In this document: in pieces, positions 1 to 6,011 of the stretch
Layout of the letters: every line of letters begins with the position of its first letter
Numbering within the stretch: the first letter of the stretch is position 1
Source: Elusimicrobiota bacterium
GTDB taxonomy: Bacteria; Elusimicrobiota; UBA8919
Length of the DNA: 12,677 nt
Assembly (NCBI GenBank): GCA_003452965.1
Contig: DMMW01000066.1
Location: 7,294-19,970 of the forward strand
Direction of reading: 5' to 3'
Notes under the pieces: generated by a model
Told to the model about the DNA's origin: nothing
Seen by the model: the letters and a program-made list of their open reading frames with translations, nothing else
Database searches by the model: none
Translations under genes and position numbers: made by a program

Positions 1-1340
1 TTTCTTAGTGACGTCAAAACTTAGTGATACACAAGCAGCCAATAAAATATATTTTGAAAGAACTCATTTCTTAGTGACGTCAAAACTATTTGCTATCCTT
101 AATCTTGAATTGGTGAATTTTGAAAGAACTCATTTCTTAGTGACGTCAAAACTCGCTACATCCGTCGCATCTCTCGTCGCTTATTTTGAAAGAACTCATT
201 TCTTAGTGACGTCAAAACAAGAGGAAAGCGGACTAATTGTCAAAGATAATTTTGAAAGAACTCATTTCTTAGTGACGTCAAAACTCGTGTTTATACAATT
301 ACGTGTTATAAATAATTTTGAAAGAACTCATTTCTTAGTGACGTCAAAACATTTCTTTTGCAGAATAACTATTATTAAAAATTTTGAAAGAACTCATTTC
401 TTAGTGACGTCAAAACAATTGTAATAAGTGATTGATTTTGACATAGATTTTGAAAGAACTCATTTCTTAGTGACGTCAAAACAATAATCTTCACAGTTAA
501 AATCGTTAGACAATTTTGAAAGAACTCATTTCTTAGTGACGTCAAAACTATAATTATGCATTAGAGGATAGGGAGATAAATTTTGAAAGAACTCATTTCT
601 TAGTGACGTCAAAACTATCTTCTAATGCTTTTAATATTTTTCTTTATTTTGAAAGAACTCATTTCTTAGTGACGTCAAAACTTGTGTTCAGTATTGATAA
701 TAACTTCTAACATTTTGAAAGAACTCATTTCTTAGTGACGTCAAAACAGCTAATTCTATAAGTCATATTGTCGCTAAATTTTGAAAGAACTCATTTCTTA
801 GTGACGTCAAAACAAACAAATAATCTCGGATATTTAGACACCGATTTTGAAAGAACTCATTTCTTAGTGACGTCAAAACCTCCATATATATCACACATTT
901 CATAATCTAATTTTGAAAGAACTCATTTCTTAGTGACGTCAAAACGGCTTGCAAGTAGTATTACAATGTTTCCTATTTTGAAAGAACTCATTTCTTAGTG
1001 ACGTCAAAACTTCACCCAGCAATCAATAGAATCCAGGTCTATTTTGAAAGAACTCATTTCTTAGTGACGTCAAAACTATAACTTATATCTGTTTTATCTA
1101 CCTTTTATTTTGAAAGGACTCATTTCTTAGTGACGTCAAAACAAATAGGGACCGCAGAGAACACTGATTTCGATTTTGAAAGAACTCATTTCTTAGTGAC
1201 GTCAAAACAATATCATATGTATTAAACGAATATGTAAAATTTTGAAAGAACTCATTTCTTAGTGACGTCAAAACTGCTTATTGTTTCTATGTCTGAATTA
1301 TATGATTTTGAAAGAATTCATTTCTTAGTGACGTCAAAAC
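1..1340 (-). CRISPR. CRISPR array, type II (II-C-like) repeat, end of array
   Basis: The array has 20 complete 36-nt repeats, starting at 51, 117, 183, 249, 315, 381, 447, 513, 580, 646, 712, 778, 844, 910, 975, 1041, 1107, 1173, 1239 and 1305, plus a cut repeat at 1-20, so it continues to the left. The 20 spacers are 30 nt, except 31 nt (549-579) and 29 nt (946-974), and all look different. On the plus strand the repeat starts ATTTTGAAAG and ends TGACGTCAAAAC; its ends are inverted (TTTTGA/TCAAAA) and it contains the palindrome TGACGTCA. Read on the minus strand it runs GTTTTGAC to TTTCAAAAT, the pattern of type II repeats such as that of Campylobacter jejuni (known from the family). Two repeats vary: 1107 (position 11 A to G) and 1305 (position 13 C to T). 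The minus-strand direction is inferred from repeat form and from a promoter at 1370-1398. No cas gene or tracrRNA anti-repeat was seen in the window, so the type is inferred from the repeat alone. Confidence 0.97.
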
Positions 1341-1400
1341 AATCAGGGATATTTCCCTTTACTATAAAAATTATATATAATTATTACTGAATTATCAAGA
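1341..1400 (-). promoter_or_regulatory. Putative CRISPR leader and promoter facing the array
   Basis: On the minus strand a -35 TTGATA (1398-1393) and a -10 TATAAT (1375-1370) are separated by exactly 17 nt. The predicted start, near 1363, is about 23 nt before the first repeat. Between them lies the inverted repeat AGGGA-TATT-TCCCT (1345-1358). The stretch is very AT-rich, as leaders often are. This promoter would transcribe the array in the direction expected for a type II repeat. The call is inferred from sequence; the -10 and spacing are excellent, the -35 has one mismatch. Confidence 0.55.
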
Positions 1401-1409
1401 TTTTTTTTC

Positions 1410-1437
1410 TTGACATTTTGCAAAACATAGTTATAAT
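1410..1437 (+). promoter_or_regulatory. Sigma-70-type promoter of the riboflavin operon
   Basis: A perfect -35 TTGACA (1410-1415) and a perfect -10 TATAAT (1432-1437) are separated by 16 nt, with an upstream tract of eight T. Transcription should start near 1444, about 70 nt before the FMN riboswitch. The -35 box overlaps the right arm of the inverted repeat TCAAGA-T7-TCTTGA (1395-1413), whose left arm overlaps the -35 of the array-facing promoter. Confidence 0.8.
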
Positions 1438-1469
1438 ATCACTAATAGTTGATTATGAGATTTTGATTT

Positions 1470-1503
1470 ATCTGTGTAATCGGTTTTTAAAATCTGTGTA
1501 ATC
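1470..1503 (-). repeat. Two direct copies of dispersed 12-mer (GATTACACAGAT family)
   Basis: ATCTGTGTAATC occurs at 1470-1481 and again at 1492-1503, in the leader between the operon promoter and the riboswitch. The same 12-mer or its reverse complement recurs at 8480, 8502, 12617 and 12666, with a one-mismatch copy at 12646, so it is a dispersed repeat of this genome. Confidence 0.85.
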
Positions 1504-1515
1504 GTTACTATAATA

Positions 1516-1633
1516 CTCTTCGGGGTTGGGTGAAATTCCTAATCGGCGGTGAAAGTCCGCGAGTCCCATAAAAAATATGGGACCGAATCTGTGAAATTCA
1601 GATACCGACGGTAAAGTCCGGATGGAAGAAGAG
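1516..1633 (+). promoter_or_regulatory. FMN riboswitch (RFN element)
   Basis: The conserved RFN blocks are all present in order. P1 closes CTCTTC (1516-1521) with GAAGAG (1628-1633). Next come the GGGTGAAATTCC-like block, the GGCGGTGAAAGTCCGCGAG block, a variable stem (CCCATA/TATGGG, 1564-1581), GTGAAATTCAGAT, and CCGACGGTAAAGTCCGGATGGAAGA. In the family this RNA binds FMN and turns off riboflavin genes. Here it is followed by an intrinsic terminator at 1662-1699 and then ribD, so control by premature termination is the likely mode. Confidence 0.97.
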
Positions 1634-1661
1634 AATAATAGAGTAGTAAGTATTAAATTTT

Positions 1662-1699
1662 AACCCTGAAGAATATCTTTAGGGTTCTTTTATTTTTTA
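1662..1699 (+). terminator. Riboswitch-controlled intrinsic terminator
   Basis: AACCCTGAAGA (1662-1672) pairs with TCTTTAGGGTT (1676-1686), giving an 11-bp stem with one G-U pair and a 3-nt loop. It is followed by a T-rich tract, CTTTTATTTTTT (1687-1698). It lies 28 nt after the riboswitch P1 and 57 nt before ribD, where a termination switch is expected. Confidence 0.88.
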
Positions 1700-1712
1700 G
1701 TTTGAGGGTATA

Positions 1713-1741
1713 GCCTAGCCCAATGCGGGTTTGGGACTGGC
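1713..1741 (+). other. Weak hairpin just before ribD start
   Basis: GCC/GGC, AG/CT and CCCA/TGGG pair across 1713-1741 with two single-base bulges. The hairpin ends 14 nt before the ribD ATG and covers the only G-rich sequence there (GGGACTGG). It could affect ribosome access, but the structure is imperfect and no function is shown. Confidence 0.35.
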
Positions 1742-1755
1742 AATGACAACAACAT

Positions 1756-2805
1756 ATGAATAATAATGATATTAAATATATGAAACTTGCACTAAAACTT
1801 GCAAAAAAAGGCGAAGGGAAGGTAAGCCCCAACCCGCAGGTTGGTTGTGTTATTGTAAAGAATAATAAGATAATTGCAACCGGCTATCATAAGTTTTTTG
1901 GTGGTTTGCATGCGGAAATTGATGCACTTGAAAAATGCAAAAATCCAAAAGATGCGACTATGTATGTTAATCTTGAGCCGTGCTGCCATTATAATAAGAA
2001 GACACCGCCTTGTGTTCCACAAATTATAGATGCTGGTATTAAAAGAGTCGTAGTTGCAATGAAAGATTCTAATTCTTTGGTTTACGGAAAGGGTATTAAG
2101 CAATTAAGAAATAAGGGTATAAAAGTAGAAGTTGGAATTTTGGAAAAAGAAGCAAAAAGATTAAATGAAACATATATGAAATTTATTACAAAAAAGATAC
2201 CGTTTGTTATTTTAAAATTGGCATTTTCTGTGGATGGAAAAACGAAAACAATTGCCGAAGATTCTAAATGGATTAGTTCAGAAAGTTCAAGAAATATTGT
2301 TTATAAATTAAGGAGTGCAACCGACGCAATTCTTGTAGGGTCAAATACTGTCTTGGTGGATAACCCAAGTTTAACATCGCATGGAATGGGGAAGAATCCT
2401 GTAAGAGTTATACTTGATGCTAATCTTGAAATACCTTCACATTCAAATGTGTTAAATAATGAAGCGGAAACAGTAATTGCTACATCTAAAAATGCGGATA
2501 AAAATAAAAAGACAAAGTTAATAAATATGGGGATTAAAATATTAGAATTACCTTCAAAAAAAGGTTTTGTGGATTTAAAAAAACTTCTTATAGAACTTGC
2601 TAAGTTAAATATTTTGTCAGTTGTAGTTGAAGGTGGGGAGACAGTTGCTCAAGAATTTTTTAGAAAAAGACTGGTTGATAAGATTGTATTTTTTATTTGT
2701 CCGAAGATTATTGATGGCGAAAAATATATTAAAGATGCTATGATAGTTAAGAATGTTTCTATCAGAAAAATAGAAAATGATTTGTTATATGAAGGCTACT
2801 TATAA
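1756..2805 (+). CDS. ribD: Bifunctional riboflavin deaminase/reductase RibD
   Basis: This cytosolic enzyme carries out two steps after GTP cyclohydrolase II: deamination of the pyrimidine ring, then NADPH-dependent reduction of the ribosyl side chain. The 349-residue length is close to the family's usual 360. The N-terminal deaminase domain (about 1-145) shows SPNPQVG (24-30), the zinc/catalytic H52-A-E54, and EPCC (74-77) with C86, supplying zinc ligands C76 and C86. The loop between these cysteines appears one residue longer than in E. coli or B. subtilis RibD as I recall them. The reductase domain (about 150-349) has KLAFSVDGK, DSKWIS, a DAILVGSNTVLVDNP-like block, VEGGETV and the final PKIIDG. 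It is the first gene after the FMN riboswitch. No good ribosome binding site precedes the chosen ATG. The start is supported by the family N-terminus (YMKLALKLAKKGEG); a start at Met9 (1780) cannot be excluded. Confidence 0.97.
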   Translation: MNNNDIKYMKLALKLAKKGEGKVSPNPQVGCVIVKNNKIIATGYHKFFGGLHAEIDALEKCKNPKDATMYVNLEPCCHYNKKTPPCVPQIIDAGIKRVVVAMKDSNSLVYGKGIKQLRNKGIKVEVGILEKEAKRLNETYMKFITKKIPFVILKLAFSVDGKTKTIAEDSKWISSESSRNIVYKLRSATDAILVGSNTVLVDNPSLTSHGMGKNPVRVILDANLEIPSHSNVLNNEAETVIATSKNADKNKKTKLINMGIKILELPSKKGFVDLKKLLIELAKLNILSVVVEGGETVAQEFFRKRLVDKIVFFICPKIIDGEKYIKDAMIVKNVSIRKIENDLLYEGYL

Positions 2806-2810
2806 CATCA

Positions 2811-2980
2811 GAGATTAGCGTATAGCGTATAGGGGATATGAGTCAGCATATAGCGTTCCGCCAGCTGGCGGAGAGGAAAGCGTATAGGGATTAGTTCAAA
2901 TTGTTCCCTTCCGCCACTGATTCTATGGCGGACCCGCCAACGACTTAGTGGCGGGAACCTCTCATCTCTAATCGCTAATC
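2811..2980. repeat. Nested palindromic repeats between ribD and ribE
   Basis: The ribD-ribE gap is filled with structure. GATTAGCG (2813-2820) and CGCTAATC (2973-2980) form outer inverted ends. AGCGTATAG-type motifs repeat within it. A perfect 16-nt palindrome, TCCGCCAG-CTGGCGGA, is at 2857-2872. Two neighbouring hairpins follow: TCCGCCA/TGGCGGA (2910-2932) and CCCGCCA/TGGCGGG (2933-2955), each with a 9-nt loop. GTTCCC (2903-2908) can also pair with GGGAAC (2953-2958) around them. Related CCGCC/GGCGG motifs recur near 10455-10562. There is no U-tract, so this looks like inserted repetitive DNA carried within the transcript rather than a terminator. Confidence 0.8.
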
Positions 2981-2998
2981 CTTGAATTTGGAGTTAAT

Positions 2999-3760
2999 AT
3001 GTTTACAGGAATTATAGAAGATTTAGGGACAATTGTTAATGTTGATAAAAAAAATGTAACTGCGAGCACTAATCTATCTGATATTAATATCGGGGATAGT
3101 GTTTCTGTCAACGGCGTTTGTTTAACTGCTGTTAAAATCCAGAAGTTGTCAAAGAATAAGTATCATGATACAATTGAAAAAAACCGTTGGTGTCACCCTG
3201 AACAAAGTGAAGGGTCTCAGGTATCATCTAATAACGAGATTCTTCTGCCGATGAATCGGCATCAGAATGACAAAATTAAGGTTTTTAAACAATCTCATCA
3301 GATTACTTTTGATGTTTCTGAAGAAACTTTTTCAAAAACAAATCTTGGAAAGTTAAAGATTAAAAATAAAGTAAATTTGGAAAGAGCGCTGAAAACGGGC
3401 GGCAGATTTGGCGGGCATTTTGTTAATGGGCATGTTGAAGGTATAGGGAAGATTTTATCGGTTAAAAGATTAGCGAATTCTGAAGTTTGGGAATTTTCTA
3501 ATCCTGGAGATTTATCAAGATATATTGTTGAGAAGGGCTCGATTGCAGTCGACGGTATAAGTTTAACTGTTACAGAAAGAAAGGTAGGTTCATTTAAAGT
3601 TTCATTGATTCCGCATACCCTGAATAATACAACGTTAAGTTTCAAAAAAACAGGGGATACTGTAAATTTAGAGACGGATGTTATTTCAAAATATGTTTTT
3701 CAAAATACTGAGAGAAGAGGTATAACAATGGAAAAACTTAGAAAGGCAGGCTATTTATGA
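2999..3760 (+). CDS. ribE: Riboflavin synthase alpha chain (RibE) with repeat-derived insertion
   Basis: It joins two molecules of 6,7-dimethyl-8-ribityllumazine into riboflavin and works with the lumazine synthase encoded downstream. The start is backed by TTGGAG at 2988-2993 and by the family N-terminus MFTGIIE. Two lumazine-binding barrels are visible: the first with VSVNGVCLT (36-43), then FDVSEETFSKTNLG (104-117); the second from about 130, with GGHFVNGHVEG (138-148), VDGISLTV (184-191) and IPHTLNNTTL (204-213). The protein is 253 residues; the family is usually 200-220. The excess is an insertion of about 50 residues (about 50-99) between the CLT strand and FDVSEETF, where E. coli has about ten residues. 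Residues 65-91 are encoded by a dispersed palindromic element (3191-3272). The reading frame and all flanking family motifs are intact, so the enzyme is probably active. It overlaps ribBA by four bases (ATGA). Confidence 0.95.
   Translation: MFTGIIEDLGTIVNVDKKNVTASTNLSDINIGDSVSVNGVCLTAVKIQKLSKNKYHDTIEKNRWCHPEQSEGSQVSSNNEILLPMNRHQNDKIKVFKQSHQITFDVSEETFSKTNLGKLKIKNKVNLERALKTGGRFGGHFVNGHVEGIGKILSVKRLANSEVWEFSNPGDLSRYIVEKGSIAVDGISLTVTERKVGSFKVSLIPHTLNNTTLSFKKTGDTVNLETDVISKYVFQNTERRGITMEKLRKAGYL
3191..3272 (+). repeat. Palindromic repeat element inside ribE, copy 1
   Basis: This 82-nt element has imperfect inverted ends, TGTCACCCTGA (3191-3201) and TCAGAATGACA (3262-3272). Inside is a perfect stem, TGCCGAT-GA-ATCGGCA (3246-3261). 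It is read in frame inside RibE as CHPEQSEGS to MNRHQNDK. A 70-nt copy with the same ends and core lies on the other strand at 10297-10366. Being present in both coding and non-coding DNA marks it as a dispersed mobile or formerly mobile element. Confidence 0.88.
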
Positions 3761-4956
3761 ATACATTTTCGAATATTAAAGATGCAATTGCTGATTATAG
3801 AAAGGGTAAAGCGATAATTATTGTAGATGAACCGTGTCGTGAGAATGAAGGTGATATTGTTTATGCAGCTGAAAAGATAACACCGTCAAAGATAAATTTT
3901 ATGGCAAAATACGGCAGGGGTCTTATTTGTGTTGCAGTAGAAGGAAAACGATTAAATGATTTAAAGATTGGTCCAATGATAAGAAACGGGCTTGAAATTA
4001 AAGAAGCGGCGTTTACGGTATCCGTAGATGCTAAAAAAGGTATTACAACTGGCATTTCTGCATATGATAGAGCTTTTACAATAAGAAAAATGATTAATCC
4101 GAAATCAAAACCGGAAGACTTTATTAAACCCGGACATATTTTTCCGTTGAAATATAAAGAAGGCGGAGTTTTGGTAAGAGCCGGACATACGGAAGCAAGT
4201 GTTGATATGGCAAGATTATCGGGATTATACCCTGCAGGTGTTATTTGCGAGATTATGAATGAAGATGGTACAATGGCGAGATTACATAATCTTAAAAAAT
4301 TTGCAGGTAAACATAAGTTGAAGATAATTACAATAGCGCAGATTATTGAATACAGACGGCAAACTGAGAAACTTGTTGAAAAAATAGCAACCACAGTATT
4401 TCCGACAAAATATTGTGATTTTGTGTTACATTTATATCAGGATAAACTTACCAAGGAAAATCATGTTGCTTTGGTGAAGGGTGAGGTAAAAGGGAAAAAA
4501 AATGTTATTGTGAGAGTCCATTCTTCTTGTCTTACAGGTGACACTTTTCATTCTTTAAGATGTGATTGTGGTGACCAACTTGAGAAAGCGATGCAGATTA
4601 TTTGTAAAACCGGATTAGGAGTTTTATTGTATATGCATCAAGAGGGAAGAGGAATCGGGCTTTTAAATAAAATTAGGGCGTATGAATTGCAGGATGAAGG
4701 CTATGATACTGTTGAGGCAAATTTAGAACTTGGTTTCAAAGCCGATTTAAGAGATTATGGAATAGGTGCCCAAATACTTTCCGATTTGGGATTATCGGAT
4801 ATACATCTTTTAACAAATAATCCAAAAAAAATTGTTGGGCTTGAAGGTTACGGATTGACAATTACAAAGCGAATACCTATTAAAGTTGAACCAAAAACAA
4901 AAATTGCTGAAAAATATCTTAAAACAAAGAAAGAAAAATTCGGCCATTTATTATAA
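3757..4956 (+). CDS. ribBA: Bifunctional RibBA: DHBP synthase and GTP cyclohydrolase II
   Basis: This fusion supplies both precursors of the pathway. The RibB half (about 1-200) makes 3,4-dihydroxy-2-butanone 4-phosphate from ribulose 5-phosphate. The RibA half (about 207-399) opens GTP to the pyrimidine intermediate used by RibD. RibB motifs are RENEGD (28-33), SAYDRAFTIR (101-110), GHIFPL (126-131) and RAGHTEASVD (141-150). RibA motifs are VHSSCLTGD (254-262), zinc cysteines C258, C269 and C271 (RCDCGDQL), YMHQEGRGIGL (292-302), and NNPKK near 354-358. The length of 399 is normal for the fusion. All key residues are present in both halves, so neither half appears decayed. The ATG overlaps the ribE stop as ATGA, which suggests translational coupling. 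Confidence 0.97.
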   Translation: MNTFSNIKDAIADYRKGKAIIIVDEPCRENEGDIVYAAEKITPSKINFMAKYGRGLICVAVEGKRLNDLKIGPMIRNGLEIKEAAFTVSVDAKKGITTGISAYDRAFTIRKMINPKSKPEDFIKPGHIFPLKYKEGGVLVRAGHTEASVDMARLSGLYPAGVICEIMNEDGTMARLHNLKKFAGKHKLKIITIAQIIEYRRQTEKLVEKIATTVFPTKYCDFVLHLYQDKLTKENHVALVKGEVKGKKNVIVRVHSSCLTGDTFHSLRCDCGDQLEKAMQIICKTGLGVLLYMHQEGRGIGLLNKIRAYELQDEGYDTVEANLELGFKADLRDYGIGAQILSDLGLSDIHLLTNNPKKIVGLEGYGLTITKRIPIKVEPKTKIAEKYLKTKKEKFGHLL

Positions 4957-4959
4957 AAG

Positions 4960-5065
4960 CAAGTTAAAAGTAAAAAGTTAAAGGTAAAAATAAAGGCAGG
5001 TTAAAGGAAAAAGGTTGGGAGATAAAAATGAGAAATTTTAACTTTTAATTATAACTTTTAACTTG
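4960..5065. repeat. AT-rich inverted-repeat element between ribBA and ribH
   Basis: CAAGTTAAAAGT (4960-4971) is perfectly inverted as ACTTTTAACTTG (5054-5065), and the arms extend imperfectly with further AGTTAAA/TTTAACT units. The 106-nt stretch begins just after the ribBA stop and ends seven bases before the ribH ribosome binding site. It resembles a small non-autonomous insertion; no coding potential is seen. Confidence 0.65.
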
Positions 5066-5082
5066 AAGTTTAAGGAGGATTT

Positions 5083-5547
5083 ATGGGTAAAGTTATTGAA
5101 GGGAAGATAGTTGCAAAAGGTTTAAAATTTGCTATAGTAGTGTCAAGGTTTAACGAGTTTATTACATCTAAGTTACTAAGCGGATGTGTGGATTCGCTGA
5201 AAAGGCATGATGCTGATGAGAAGAATATAGATATTGTGTGGGTACCAGGGTCTTTTGAAATACCGTTTTTTGCAAATAAACTTGCATCTTCAAAAAAATA
5301 TGATGCAGTTATTTGTCTCGGTGCAGTAATAAAAGGAGATACACCACATTATGATTATATTGCATCTGAAGTTACAAAAGGGATAGCATCAACGGGTTTA
5401 TCTACGGGCATTCCAGTAATTTTTGGTGTTCTTACTACGGATAATTTAGAACAAGCTATTGAAAGAGCTGGAACAAAATCCGGTAATAAGGGTGCAGAAG
5501 CGGCAACTATGGCTATGGAAATGGCAAATTTAAATGCTATAATATAG
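5083..5547 (+). CDS. ribH: Lumazine synthase RibH
   Basis: It condenses the RibB product with the RibD-derived pyrimidine to give 6,7-dimethyl-8-ribityllumazine, the substrate of riboflavin synthase. The family forms icosahedral or pentameric shells. At 154 residues the length is typical. Visible motifs are FNEFIT (23-28, ring-stacking F23), PGSFEIP (55-61), the LGAVIKGDTPHYDYIASEV region with catalytic H89, and FGVLTTDN (114-121). The phosphate-binding area before AGTKSGNKGAEAA (129-141) has the usual lysine- and glycine-rich form. A strong AAGGAGG (5072-5078) four bases before the ATG fixes the start. It is the last riboflavin gene of the cluster, after an inverted-repeat insertion in the gap to ribBA. 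Confidence 0.98.
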   Translation: MGKVIEGKIVAKGLKFAIVVSRFNEFITSKLLSGCVDSLKRHDADEKNIDIVWVPGSFEIPFFANKLASSKKYDAVICLGAVIKGDTPHYDYIASEVTKGIASTGLSTGIPVIFGVLTTDNLEQAIERAGTKSGNKGAEAATMAMEMANLNAII

Positions 5548-5589
5548 CTGTTAATCATTGTAATCATTTTCTAAGGAGTATTAAATAAT

Positions 5590-6009
5590 ATGGGGTCAAG
5601 ACGGCAGTCCAGAGAATGTGCTATTCAAATATTGTATCTTACTGATGTATGTAAGATGAATAAAGAGGATGCGGAAAAAGCACTTTTAAGCAATAACGAC
5701 TATGATAAGGAAGTTGTTCCGTTTGTTAGTGAGCTGATTGATGGTACAATCAGTAATCTTAAAGAAATTGATGAATATTTGGTAAAAATAGCCGAGAATT
5801 GGGAACTTGATAGAATGGCATCTATTGATAAAGCTATTTTAAGACTTGCTTCGTATGAATTGCTTTTTACTCCCGCTACACCGCCGAACGTGGTTATAAA
5901 CGAGGCGATAGAACTTGCTAAAGAATTTTCAACTGAGAATTCCGGGAAATTTGTAAATGGTATATTAGATAAGATAAAAAATTTAAGAGATAAAAAAACT
6001 GTGGGATAA
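5590..6009 (+). CDS. nusB: Transcription antitermination factor NusB
   Basis: NusB pairs with S10 (NusE) in rRNA antitermination complexes. The 139-residue all-helical protein shows the family's N-terminal RRQSRECAIQILY block (4-16) and the C-terminal half with LVKIAENWELDRMASIDKAILRLA-type residues (64-87), PPNVVINEAIELAKEF (98-113), and KFVNGILDKI (119-128). AAGGAG at 5573-5578 lies 11 bases before the ATG, which is rather far, but no other start fits the family N-terminus. ribH-nusB adjacency is common in bacteria, and the gene ends two bases before ligA, so it is probably in the same transcription unit. Confidence 0.96.
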   Translation: MGSRRQSRECAIQILYLTDVCKMNKEDAEKALLSNNDYDKEVVPFVSELIDGTISNLKEIDEYLVKIAENWELDRMASIDKAILRLASYELLFTPATPPNVVINEAIELAKEFSTENSGKFVNGILDKIKNLRDKKTVG

Positions 6010-6011
6010 TA

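Noticed and set aside
8..424. Open frame of 138 codons on the plus strand
   Set aside because: It lies fully in the CRISPR array and repeats the same 12 residues each 66 bases, because repeat plus spacer is a multiple of three; it ends where spacers introduce a stop.
1..1340. Promoters inside each repeat as in Neisseria type II-C arrays
   Set aside because: On the minus strand the repeat ends in CAAAAT with no TG extension, and the TTGACG near its start is about 21 nt away, so the boxes do not fit well.
1743..1763. Six-codon frame (ATG ACA ACA ACA TAT GAA, stop) overlapping the ribD start
   Set aside because: It has no ribosome binding site and no attenuator logic of its own; the riboswitch already explains control.
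3861..4394. Long antisense frame opposite ribBA (and similar ones opposite ribE, ligA and the ZIP-like gene)
   Set aside because: Each is antisense to a gene with clear family motifs and none resembles a known protein.
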